The notes under the pieces: generated by a model
Told to the model about the DNA's origin: nothing
Database searches by the model: none
What the model saw: only the letters and a program-made list of their open reading frames with translations
Part shown: in pieces, positions 8,535 to 16,093 of the stretch
How positions within the stretch are numbered: position 1 is the first letter of the stretch
How the letters are laid out: the number at the start of each line of letters is the position of its first letter
Origin: Paenibacillus profundus
GTDB lineage: Bacteria; Bacillota; Bacilli; Paenibacillales; Paenibacillaceae
Length of the DNA stretch: 64,000 nt
Direction: 5' to 3'
Assembly: GCF_021369635.1 (NCBI RefSeq)
Contig: NZ_JAJNBZ010000001.1
Coordinates: 62,001 to 126,000, forward strand
Translations under genes and position numbers: made by a program

Positions 8535-9122
8535 ATGTATTTTGCCAATCAGCAAATCCTGCCAGCCGTCCGGCAGATGAAGGATTTTGAGAAACTGCTC
8601 ACTAGTCCGTTTGAATACTTGGTCTTGCTTGATGTTCATATTGCGCAATTAAAGCCTATATTTCAGATGTCCCATCCGTACCATAAAAAATTGCTGCTGC
8701 ACGTCGATCTGATACAAGGACTGCAAAGCGATAGCTACGCGGCAGAGTTTCTATGCCAGGAATTCAATCCTTATGGGCTGCTGTCCACGAAAGCGAACGT
8801 TATTATACGGGCCAAGCAGAAAGGCGTTATTGCGATACAACGCATTTTCCTCATCGACAACAGCTCCTTCGAGAAGAGCTGTTCCTTGCTGGAAAAGACT
8901 AATCCCGATTTTATCGAAGTGCTGCCGAGCCCGATGCTGCATGTCATGAACAAGAGCAAGCAGGGGCCTGACATCCCGCTTCTTGCCGGCGGATTCATCA
9001 GGACGACCGCGGATGTGGATGAAGCGCTTGGCGCAGGGGCCGTAGCGGTGACCACCTCCAGCAAAGAGCTGTGGAAGCATTATGCGGACCATGGCGCTGA
9101 CCGTGTCAAGAAGAGGAATTAG
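8535..9122 (+). CDS. glpP: Glycerol-3-phosphate-responsive antiterminator GlpP
   Basis: A 195-residue cytosolic RNA-binding regulator with a TIM-barrel-like fold. In B. subtilis GlpP with bound glycerol-3-phosphate stabilises or antiterminates leaders of glpFK, glpD and glpTQ. Recognisable segments are QQILPAVRQMKDFEKLL, the HVDLIQGLQSDSYAAEFL segment, and ARANVIIRAK-like TKANVIIRAKQKG. The C-terminal phosphate-binding region is PLLAGGFIRTTADVDEALGA. The ATG at 8535 follows GGGAGG by 8 bases; the frame upstream is the repeat element. It is divergent from the ugp operon, and glpD lies 4 kb away. Both have hairpin leaders. Confidence 0.92.
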   Translation: MYFANQQILPAVRQMKDFEKLLTSPFEYLVLLDVHIAQLKPIFQMSHPYHKKLLLHVDLIQGLQSDSYAAEFLCQEFNPYGLLSTKANVIIRAKQKGVIAIQRIFLIDNSSFEKSCSLLEKTNPDFIEVLPSPMLHVMNKSKQGPDIPLLAGGFIRTTADVDEALGAGAVAVTTSSKELWKHYADHGADRVKKRN

Positions 9123-9218
9123 CAGATTGATGTCGAAAATGATGTCGAAACAACTGTTCAATATAGCGGATACGAATCTATCAAACATCATTGAAGTGAA
9201 AGCGGAAGGTGACTGTGA

Positions 9219-10193
9219 ATGAATGCGTTAGAACTACGAAAGCACACGCTGCTGCACGCGACTGCCGACAGCTACGCGCCATCTGATTTCACCGACTTCT
9301 GGCAGGAAACGCTGCATCAAGCCGAACAGAGACCTATGCGGAGCGTACGGAAGCTCGTAAATACACCCTATCCATATATGAAAGTATATGATGTCACTTA
9401 TGAAGGCTTCGACGAGACGCCGATACACGGCTGGTTCATCGTCCCTGCTGTAGAGCGATACGATGGGCAGCCTGTGCCATGTGTATTGCAGGTGCACGGG
9501 TATACAGGCAGCAGAGGAATGCCGGAAGATTACGCCATGTTCGTGCTGATGGGCTACGCCGTGTTCGCGATTGATATCCGTGGGCAAGGCGGTGATACAG
9601 GCAACGAATTGCCGCTCACATCCGGTATGGTGCGCGGATGGATAACCCAGGGAATTACGGATCCGAAGCAGTGCTATTACCGCGCAGTTGCTGTCGATGC
9701 GTGGCGGGCGTTCAAATGGCTGTGCGAGCAGCCGGAAGTCGATGCGGCACGCATCGCTGCGGCCGGTTCCAGTCAAGGCGGCGGGTTGGCGCTGCTGCTT
9801 GCCTCACTGGAGAAGAACATTGCGGCCGTCGTCGCTGGCGTTCCGAACCTGTGCCATATGGATTATGCCCTTATGCACTCCGCAGGCTCTATATCGGAAG
9901 CTTCCGATTATGTGGCGCGTCATCCCGAGCGGCTCGAGCAGGTGATCCGCACGTTGAGTTATTTTGACTTGCTGCATCACGCTCATCTGATCACGCAGCC
10001 TGTGCTCATGTCAGTTAGCTGGAAGGATCCGATTTGCTTGCCGGAGACGATATACGCCGTATATAATCGTATGACTTCGCCCAAGCAAATCCTTGATTAT
10101 CCGTTCTCAGGCCATGAGAATGGCGGCGGGTATGTAAGGAACGTGGCGGAGTTTCTTAAGGAGCATCTCGGAACAGCGAATGGTTTTGCTTGA
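9219..10193 (+). CDS. Acetyl xylan esterase / cephalosporin-C deacetylase family hydrolase
   Basis: A 324-residue alpha/beta hydrolase of carbohydrate esterase family 7. This family removes acetyl groups from small acetylated xylo-oligosaccharides and similar substrates. The nucleophile elbow is AAGSSQGGGLAL near residue 185, the acid is in VSWKDPICLPET and the histidine in FSGHENGGG near the end. The family RGQ motif is present as IDIRGQGGD. No signal peptide, so the substrate is taken up first. GGAAGGTGAC precedes the ATG. It is not clearly part of an operon, and the substrate cannot be told from sequence. Confidence 0.88.
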   Translation: MNALELRKHTLLHATADSYAPSDFTDFWQETLHQAEQRPMRSVRKLVNTPYPYMKVYDVTYEGFDETPIHGWFIVPAVERYDGQPVPCVLQVHGYTGSRGMPEDYAMFVLMGYAVFAIDIRGQGGDTGNELPLTSGMVRGWITQGITDPKQCYYRAVAVDAWRAFKWLCEQPEVDAARIAAAGSSQGGGLALLLASLEKNIAAVVAGVPNLCHMDYALMHSAGSISEASDYVARHPERLEQVIRTLSYFDLLHHAHLITQPVLMSVSWKDPICLPETIYAVYNRMTSPKQILDYPFSGHENGGGYVRNVAEFLKEHLGTANGFA

Positions 10194-10207
10194 ATTGTGA
10201 AATGCTA

Positions 10208-10246
10208 CTCCTGTTATGCCAAGCTTGACTTGACAGCATAAGGAGG
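10208..10246 (+). promoter_or_regulatory. Hairpin that covers the ribosome binding site of the YfhD-like gene
   Basis: CTCC-(TG)-TTATGC pairs with GCATAAGGAG, so the AGGAGG Shine-Dalgarno sequence at 10241-10246 is part of a stem. This could limit translation of the next gene. Confidence 0.4.
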
Positions 10247-10251
10247 ATGTA

Positions 10252-10449
10252 ATGATGAGCACGTACCGGGATAATCACAGACGCAATGCGAGCAATTACA
10301 CAGAACAGGCCGACGCGGTCGTCAGCCAATCCAACGCTTCCCTCGGCAAAAATGAGGATGTCGAGTTCTCGATGGATCAAGCCGATGCGGAAGACATGAA
10401 GGCATTGGAGCGCGCGAATCAGGCAGATGAACGGGCTGAGCAGTCATGA
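10252..10449 (+). CDS. YfhD-like small acidic protein
   Basis: A 65-residue soluble protein, rich in Asp, Glu, Asn and Ala, with no membrane segment. The C-terminal half contains DVEFSMDQADAEDMKALERA followed by NQADERAEQ, which resembles the DVEFS..AD.ED..A..RA..AD.R pattern I associate with the Bacillus YfhD family, whose function is unknown. The start is ATG 10252 or 10255 after AGGAGG. The next gene begins inside its stop codon (ATGA). The family assignment is from memory of the motif and moderate. Confidence 0.65.
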   Translation: MMSTYRDNHRRNASNYTEQADAVVSQSNASLGKNEDVEFSMDQADAEDMKALERANQADERAEQS

Positions 10450-10646
10450 CATATGTCGAGGCGCGGTTTGCTGCCGGAGCGGCAGCCGATATGTGTGAAC
10501 GAAAGCTGAGCGTATTGCGGGCCCATGACATTCGAGTTACCCAAGCCAATGAAGGGTATATCGTAAGCGCTGACGTTACCGAATCAACATTGGACCAAGT
10601 ATATGCCGTCCTGCGCGAACATGACGGCACTCCGCTGAACGAATAG
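10446..10646 (+). CDS. Small hypothetical protein (66 aa)
   Basis: I do not recognise this protein. It starts with ATGA overlapping the stop of the YfhD-like gene, which suggests translational coupling and hence a real gene. It has one Cys and a predicted alternation of helix and strand (helix around residues 8-25, strands in IRVTQAN and GYIVSADV, helix in TLDQVYAVLREH), consistent with a small alpha/beta domain. No signal or membrane segment. No terminator is obvious; the prmA promoter starts 70 bp later. Confidence 0.6.
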   Translation: MTYVEARFAAGAAADMCERKLSVLRAHDIRVTQANEGYIVSADVTESTLDQVYAVLREHDGTPLNE

Positions 10647-10715
10647 AATGAGCGGTCGTGTCGATAACTACCGGAATGAAACTCCTGCATTCGAATGACT
10701 CATGATGAGCGCTCG

Positions 10716-10744
10716 TTGTATGGAGTTTTATTTTTGTGTACAAT
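10716..10744 (+). promoter_or_regulatory. Sigma-A promoter of the prmA operon
   Basis: TTGTAT (10716-10721), a 17-bp spacer ending in TGTG, then TACAAT (10739-10744). About 55 bases before the GTG start of prmA. Confidence 0.55.
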
Positions 10745-10800
10745 AAATAGAATGTGTAGACATCATAAAAATAGAATGAGGCATAGGGGGATGTACGATC

Positions 10801-11778
10801 GTGCATTGGCATGAATTAACGATACATACGACAGAAGAAGCCATTGAAATGATATCGAATTTCCTGCATGAAGCGGGAGCAGGCGGTGTGACGATTGAAG
10901 AATCGGGCACGCTGAACAAGGAGCGGGATACTTCGTTCGGCCAATTGTATGATCTGCCGCTGAACGATATTCCGGAAGGACAAGCTATCGTGCAAGGTTA
11001 TTTTGCCGATGGCTCCAATCTGCGCGCCATTGAAGCCGAGGTGATAGCACGTATCGAAGAGCTTCGCACGTACGACATCGAGCCAGGAGAGGCAGTCATG
11101 TCGTGGCGCACTGTTCATGAAGACGACTGGGCTAATGCGTGGAAGAAATATTTCAAGCCGATCCGGGTAACGGAACGGTTGACGATCAAGCCGACTTGGG
11201 AACCATATAGTCCGGGTGAAGGGGAACAGATTATTGAGCTTGACCCCGGAATGGCCTTTGGCACAGGTACGCATCCGACCACTTCCTTGTGTCTCCGCAC
11301 GCTGGAGAGTGTCATTCAAGGTGGAGAAGACGTAATCGACGTCGGAACAGGCTCCGGCATTCTGGCGATCGGCGCATGTAAATTAGGAGCCAAGCACGTG
11401 CTCGCAATTGATTTGGATCCTGTAGCCGTATTAAGCGCAAACGAAAACAGCTGCCTTAATGGCTTGGAGTCCGATATTACGGTTCGCGAGGGCGATTTGC
11501 TGCACATCATCAAGACGAGCGGGCAGGAGGAAGGAACCGATCTCGGCGTTACGCTTCCGGTCCAAGTCGTGGTGGCGAATATATTGGCTGAAATTATTCT
11601 GCTCTTTATCGAGGATGTGCTTGCGGCGCTTCAGCCTGGAGGTATCTATATTACTTCCGGTATTTACAAAAATAAGGAAGAGGTAGTGGAAGAGGCGCTG
11701 AAAGCTAACGGATTTATAATCGAAGCGAAGCATCGGGAAGCGGATTGGGTCGCGATTGTTGCGCGCAAACCTTCCTAG
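10801..11778 (+). CDS. prmA: Ribosomal protein L11 methyltransferase
   Basis: A 325-residue enzyme that methylates ribosomal protein L11 using S-adenosylmethionine. The N-terminal L11-recognition domain (MHWHELTIHTTEEAIEMISN) is followed by the catalytic domain with the SAM-binding motif VIDVGTGSGILAIGA and the acidic motif AIDLDPVAV. The EPGMAFGTGTHPTT-like segment DPGMAFGTGTHPTT is diagnostic of PrmA. The GTG start follows AGGGGG by about 10 bases. First gene of prmA-M50 protease-rsmE-mtaB. This operon normally follows dnaJ directly in Bacillales. Confidence 0.95.
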   Translation: MHWHELTIHTTEEAIEMISNFLHEAGAGGVTIEESGTLNKERDTSFGQLYDLPLNDIPEGQAIVQGYFADGSNLRAIEAEVIARIEELRTYDIEPGEAVMSWRTVHEDDWANAWKKYFKPIRVTERLTIKPTWEPYSPGEGEQIIELDPGMAFGTGTHPTTSLCLRTLESVIQGGEDVIDVGTGSGILAIGACKLGAKHVLAIDLDPVAVLSANENSCLNGLESDITVREGDLLHIIKTSGQEEGTDLGVTLPVQVVVANILAEIILLFIEDVLAALQPGGIYITSGIYKNKEEVVEEALKANGFIIEAKHREADWVAIVARKPS

Positions 11779-11796
11779 AAGGGCGGAAAAAACGAT

Positions 11797-12480
11797 ATGG
11801 ATTTTTTAAATAAAATATTTTTTGTCGAGCTTGAGCTGCTCCCTTTTCTCGTGCTCGTCCTCTTGGTTGCCTTTACCGTGCACGAATTCGCCCACGCCTT
11901 CTTCGCGTGGAAGTTCGGGGATCCGACAGCGAAGATGCTCGGAAGGGTCAGCCTGAACCCGACGAAGCACATTGATTTTCTTGGCCTGCTGTTCTTTGTA
12001 ATCGCAGGCTTCGGATGGGCGAAGCCGGTACCGGTCAACCGGGATAATTTCAAGCATCCGCGTCTCATGGGCATTGTCGTCTCCGCGGCGGGGCCGGTAA
12101 GCAATTTGCTGTTAGCGTTTCTCGGTACGCTTCTATTTCATCTGGGCTTGAAATACGGCTTCGTGAATTTGGAATCATCTGAGCGCTGGCATGCGGCAAT
12201 CTATTATTTCTTGAATTATTTCATTACTTTCAATGTGCTGCTGTTCTTGTTCAATCTCATTCCGCTGCCGCCGCTTGATGGTTATCGCATTATTGAGGAT
12301 TTGGCGCCGCGTCAAGTACGGATTCGTCTGCAGCAGTTTGAGCAATGGTCTATTTTTATTTTCTTGCTTATCGTGTTTATTCCGGGCCTGCGCAAAGTAA
12401 CGATCCAGCCGTTGTTTAGTCTTATTGAGCCGATTGTATTCGAGTTCTCGAAAGCTGCGCTGTTCATCGTCGGCAGATAA
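11797..12480 (+). CDS. Site-2 protease family (M50) membrane metalloprotease
   Basis: A 227-residue multi-pass membrane protein. The zinc site HEFAH lies in the first membrane segment (TVHEFAHAFFAW), followed by the family signature GRVSLNPTKHIDFLGLLFF. The third zinc ligand region is NLIPLPPLDGYRI. Site-2 proteases cut membrane-embedded substrates such as regulators; the substrate here is unknown. It lies 18 bp after prmA and upstream of rsmE in the same operon, a common arrangement in Paenibacillus-type genomes as far as I know, with no clear functional link. Confidence 0.88.
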   Translation: MDFLNKIFFVELELLPFLVLVLLVAFTVHEFAHAFFAWKFGDPTAKMLGRVSLNPTKHIDFLGLLFFVIAGFGWAKPVPVNRDNFKHPRLMGIVVSAAGPVSNLLLAFLGTLLFHLGLKYGFVNLESSERWHAAIYYFLNYFITFNVLLFLFNLIPLPPLDGYRIIEDLAPRQVRIRLQQFEQWSIFIFLLIVFIPGLRKVTIQPLFSLIEPIVFEFSKAALFIVGR

Positions 12481-12565
12481 TGCGGAGCATAGCTTACGGG
12501 ATTGATTGCGTTTGAAAAATGTTGTCAACGGTAGCGCATCAAGCGCAAAACATGTATGATGGGGA

Positions 12566-13357
12566 ATGTTGATTACGATGCAAAAATACTTTATTGCCCC
12601 GGAACAGTTCGGGGAACAACACATACAAATTACAGGCAGTGACGCGCATCATATTGTGAATGTAATGCGAGCGAAGCCCGGCGCCACTGTCATCGTGAGC
12701 GACGGTGCCAGCCGTGAAGCGAAGGCGATGATCGAACGCTGCGAGAACGGCGCCGTGGAAGCGCGTATCGTGGAGCTGCTGGCGGCGGACCGGGAGCCGG
12801 CCGTGCTTGTTTCTGTTGCTCAGAGCTTGCCGAAAGGCGACAAGATGGAGCTTATCATTCAGAAGTGCACTGAGATCGGCGCGGCGCGCTTCATCCCTTT
12901 CGTATCGGAGCGAACTATCGTTCAATACGATCAGAAGAAGGAAGCAAAGCGTCTAGAACGGTGGGGCAAGATTGCGAAAGAAGCAGCAGAGCAGTCACAC
13001 CGCAATCGCGTGCCCGCGATCGATTCGACTGTGTCCTGGAAGGCGCTAACGGAGCACTACAGTGAATACGATCTCGTGCTGCTATGTTATGAGGATGAAG
13101 TCGGAACGCTGCTGCGTGATGTGCTCGAACCGTTTCATAGGACGTTCCACAGTAAGGCACAGCAGTCGCAACAGGAAGCTCGCATTCTGGTCATTATCGG
13201 TCCGGAAGGCGGGTTTTCATTGCGTGAGGTCGAAGCTGCGGTGGAGGCCGGTGCTCGCTGCGTCAGCTTGGGGCGGCGCATACTGCGAGCGGAAACAGCA
13301 GGGATGGCGGCATGCACCTGCATCATGTATCAATTCGGAGAGCTGGGAGGAGTGTGA
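12566..13357 (+). CDS. rsmE: 16S rRNA (uracil-1498-N3)-methyltransferase
   Basis: A SPOUT-class, SAM-dependent enzyme of about 263 residues that methylates U1498 of 16S rRNA. The N-terminal PUA-like part contains HIVNVMRAKPG. The trefoil-knot SAM site is visible as IIGPEGGFS and LGRRILRAETAG. Relatives begin MQRYFI, which corresponds to the ATG at 12578 (MQKYFIAPEQ); the ATG at 12566 leaves almost no room after GGGGA, so the later start is also possible. Third gene of the prmA operon; mtaB starts 3 bp after the stop. Confidence 0.93.
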   Translation: MLITMQKYFIAPEQFGEQHIQITGSDAHHIVNVMRAKPGATVIVSDGASREAKAMIERCENGAVEARIVELLAADREPAVLVSVAQSLPKGDKMELIIQKCTEIGAARFIPFVSERTIVQYDQKKEAKRLERWGKIAKEAAEQSHRNRVPAIDSTVSWKALTEHYSEYDLVLLCYEDEVGTLLRDVLEPFHRTFHSKAQQSQQEARILVIIGPEGGFSLREVEAAVEAGARCVSLGRRILRAETAGMAACTCIMYQFGELGGV

Positions 13358-13360
13358 ACG

Positions 13361-14716
13361 ATGCCATCAGTTGCATTTTATACACTGGGCTGTAAAGTGA
13401 ACTTCTATGATACGGAAGCGATCTGGCAGCTGTTTAAAAATGAAGGCTATGAACAAGTTGATTTTGAACAAACGGCAGACGTCTACTTGATCAATACGTG
13501 TACGGTTACGAATACGGGAGATAAGAAGAGCCGCCAAATTATTCGGCGAGCCGTGCGCCGCAATCCCGACGCCATCATTGCCGTAACAGGCTGCTATGCG
13601 CAGACTTCGCCGGCGGAAATTCTCGACATACCTGGCGTCGATCTCGTTATCGGTACCCAGGATCGCGATAAATTGATGGATTATGTTCGTGAGCTGCATG
13701 CGGAACGCAAGCCGATTAATGCGGTCCGCAACATTATGAAGACCCGTGCGTTCGAGGAACTGGACGTGCCGGACTTCGCAGAGCGGACGCGCGCCTTCTT
13801 GAAGATTCAGGAAGGCTGCAACAATTTCTGTACCTTCTGCATTATTCCGTGGTCACGCGGTCTGTCACGCAGCCGTGAATCAGACAGCGTTCTGAAGCAG
13901 GCACGCCAGCTTGTCGCAGCGGGCTACAAGGAGATTGTACTCACCGGTATCCATACGGGCGGTTATGGCGATGATATGGACAATTATGACCTGACCAATC
14001 TGTTATGGGATTTGGACAAAATCGACGGGTTGGAGCGGGTGCGCATCAGTTCTATTGAGGCCAGTCAAATCGACGATCGCATGATAGAGGTGCTCAACAA
14101 ATCGGAAAAAATGTGCCGCCATCTTCACATTCCGCTGCAAGCGGGCAATGATGAAGTGCTTAAGCGCATGCGCCGCAAATATACGGTGGAAGAATTCGCC
14201 ACTAAAATTGCGCGCATTCGGGAAGCGATGCCGAATGTGGCCATTACGACGGATGTCATCGTTGGGTTTCCCGGAGAGACGGATGAGCATTTCCGCCAAG
14301 GTTATGAATTTATGAAGCAAGTAGGCTTCTCTGAAATGCATGTATTCCCATACTCGAAGCGTACCGGCACACCGGCTGCGCGCATGGAAGACCAAGTGGA
14401 TGAAGAAGTGAAGCATGCCCGAGTGCATGAACTGATCGATCTGTCCGAACAGATGCAGCTTGCATATGGGGAGCAGTTCGTTGGGGATGTCGTGGACGTT
14501 ATTCCGGAACGCTATACTAATGGTGCTCCGGGCGCGGGCAACCTGATGGGATATTCGGATAATTACATTCAAGTGATCTTTGAAGGCGATGAATCCCTCA
14601 TCGGACAAATATGCCGCGTCAAGATTACGGAAGCGGGTGTCAACGAATGCCAAGGTGTGTTGACCCGCGTCATGGGACAAGGTGCAAACATCACTTCGCA
14701 AGCGGCTAACATGTAA
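13361..14716 (+). CDS. mtaB: tRNA (N6-threonylcarbamoyladenosine-37) methylthiotransferase MtaB
   Basis: A 451-residue radical-SAM methylthiotransferase that turns t6A37 into ms2t6A37 in ANN-decoding tRNAs. The N-terminal UPF0004 domain supplies three cluster cysteines (LGCKVN at residue 11, INTCTVT, VTGCYAQ). The radical-SAM cluster is CNNFCTFC. A C-terminal TRAM-like region follows. GGGAGGAGTG precedes the ATG. It is the last gene of the prmA operon and is followed by a strong terminator. Confidence 0.95.
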   Translation: MPSVAFYTLGCKVNFYDTEAIWQLFKNEGYEQVDFEQTADVYLINTCTVTNTGDKKSRQIIRRAVRRNPDAIIAVTGCYAQTSPAEILDIPGVDLVIGTQDRDKLMDYVRELHAERKPINAVRNIMKTRAFEELDVPDFAERTRAFLKIQEGCNNFCTFCIIPWSRGLSRSRESDSVLKQARQLVAAGYKEIVLTGIHTGGYGDDMDNYDLTNLLWDLDKIDGLERVRISSIEASQIDDRMIEVLNKSEKMCRHLHIPLQAGNDEVLKRMRRKYTVEEFATKIARIREAMPNVAITTDVIVGFPGETDEHFRQGYEFMKQVGFSEMHVFPYSKRTGTPAARMEDQVDEEVKHARVHELIDLSEQMQLAYGEQFVGDVVDVIPERYTNGAPGAGNLMGYSDNYIQVIFEGDESLIGQICRVKITEAGVNECQGVLTRVMGQGANITSQAANM

Positions 14717-14723
14717 TATGAAC

Positions 14724-14780
14724 AAGGAGGATTTCAGCTTCCGCTTTATGAGGGAGAAGGTGAAATCCTCCTTCTTTTCA
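14724..14780 (+). terminator. Intrinsic terminator after mtaB
   Basis: A 13-bp perfect inverted repeat (AAGGAGGATTTCA at 14724 and TGAAATCCTCCTT at 14761) followed by CTTTTC. It ends the prmA operon. Confidence 0.8.
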
Positions 14781-14797
14781 GTTAGGATATACATAAT

Positions 14798-14836
14798 AGA
14801 GGTTGCTTAGAGTGGCCGCTTTTGAACACACACTAA
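14798..14836 (-). repeat. Dispersed inverted-repeat element, short form (copy 2), before the NUDIX gene
   Basis: Read on the minus strand: ATTAGTGTGTGTTCAAAAG, then a GC-richer centre, then AAGCAACCTC. It is inverted relative to copy 1 and ends about 30 bases before the start codon at 14868. Confidence 0.75.
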
Positions 14837-14867
14837 TATTTAAGTTTTCATGTTGGAGGAATGCCTT

Positions 14868-15299
14868 ATGAAAGAGATATCAGCCGGCGGTGTAGTGTAT
14901 CGCAGACGTGGAGAAAAGCTGGAATTCCAATTGATTCAAGATCGTTACGGCAAAATTTCGTTAGCCAAAGGGAAAATGGAGCCGGGGGAAACGATCGAGG
15001 AGACGGCGTTGCGCGAAATTTGGGAAGAGACTGGGATTCGGGGCCGCATCGTTTCCAAGCTCGACACGATCTATTATCAATATGCTCTCCCGCAAGTGGG
15101 TACCGTCGATAAGGAAGTGCACTATTACCTCGTAGAGGCGGAAACAGGTGATTTACAGGCTCAAATTGAGGAAATTCGCAGTGTGGACTGGTTTGCTCCG
15201 CAGGAAGCGTGGGTGAAACAAAAGGGGTCCGGCTATGATAATAATGATCACATCCTTCTTAAAGCGTGTGAGGAGCTGGAAATTCAGTTAATTCAGTAA
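14868..15299 (+). CDS. NUDIX hydrolase
   Basis: A 143-residue NUDIX-fold hydrolase. The complete NUDIX box is present (GKMEPGETIEETALREIWEETGI, residues about 32-54), with the metal-binding REIWEE core. It cleaves a nucleoside diphosphate linked to some group; the substrate cannot be read from sequence, though diadenosine polyphosphate hydrolases look similar in layout. The ATG at 14868 follows TTGGAGGA by 7 bases; the frame upstream starts in the repeat element. deoC follows 80 bp later. Confidence 0.88.
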   Translation: MKEISAGGVVYRRRGEKLEFQLIQDRYGKISLAKGKMEPGETIEETALREIWEETGIRGRIVSKLDTIYYQYALPQVGTVDKEVHYYLVEAETGDLQAQIEEIRSVDWFAPQEAWVKQKGSGYDNNDHILLKACEELEIQLIQ

Positions 15300-15379
15300 T
15301 AGCCGCTGCAACGAAGCGAGTGAGCAATCTGAATCGATTCCAATTCATAAGCAAATCCGATAATTAGGGGGACTGCAAC

Positions 15380-16093
15380 ATGATGGAGCCTACGCAATTG
15401 GCGGGTCTGATCGACCATACGCTGCTTAAGCCGGAGGCAAGCCGCGGCGATATCGAGAAGCTGTGTACAGAAGCGAAGCAGCACCGGTTTTTCAGTGTGT
15501 GTGTGAACGGAATCTGGGTGCCTGCATGCCGGGAACTGCTATCGGGATCCGATGTGCGGATTGCGGCTGTATGCGGGTTCCCGCTTGGAGCGAACGCTTC
15601 GCAGGCGAAGGCGTTCGAAGCGGCGCGCGCGGTGGAGGACGGAGCAGCGGAAATCGATATGGTGCTGCAAATCGGGCATCTGCTTGCGGGAGACTATAAG
15701 ACGGTTGAGCAGGATATCGCGCAAGTAGTCCGCATGGTGGATGGCAAAGCGATCGTCAAGGTCATCTTCGAGACAGGCATGTTGAATAAGGAGCAGAAGA
15801 TTGCCGCTTGCAGGGCATCGGAAGCGGCGGGCGCCCATTTTGTCAAAACGTCAACCGGATTCGGTAAAGGCGGCGCTACAGCGGAGGACATTCGCCTTAT
15901 GCGCGCGAATGTATCCCCGCATATCGGCGTGAAGGCGTCCGGGGCGGTGCGAGATACAGCGACCGCGCTTGCCATGATTCAAGCCGGGGCGAACCGCATC
16001 GGCACGAGCTCCGGCATTGCGATTATTACCGGAGCCGGTTCCACAGCGGCAAATAACAGAGCGGCAGCGCCAGGAGAGAGCTCCCAATATTAA
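15380..16093 (+). CDS. deoC: Deoxyribose-phosphate aldolase
   Basis: A 237-residue class I aldolase. It splits 2-deoxyribose-5-phosphate into glyceraldehyde-3-phosphate and acetaldehyde in deoxynucleoside breakdown. The N terminus IDHTLLKPEAS is typical. The Schiff-base lysine is in HFVKTSTGFG, and a second active-site lysine is in GVKASGAVRD. The protein is about 15 residues longer than usual at the C terminus. That tail (after GTSSGIAIITGAG) is antisense to the end of the Na/Pi symporter gene, which overlaps by 68 bp. Confidence 0.93.
   Translation: MMEPTQLAGLIDHTLLKPEASRGDIEKLCTEAKQHRFFSVCVNGIWVPACRELLSGSDVRIAAVCGFPLGANASQAKAFEAARAVEDGAAEIDMVLQIGHLLAGDYKTVEQDIAQVVRMVDGKAIVKVIFETGMLNKEQKIAACRASEAAGAHFVKTSTGFGKGGATAEDIRLMRANVSPHIGVKASGAVRDTATALAMIQAGANRIGTSSGIAIITGAGSTAANNRAAAPGESSQY

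Noticed and set aside
14003-14794. A 263-codon open frame antisense to mtaB
   Set aside because: Lies wholly opposite a certain gene, has no ribosome binding site and no recognisable protein features; it follows from codon bias of mtaB.
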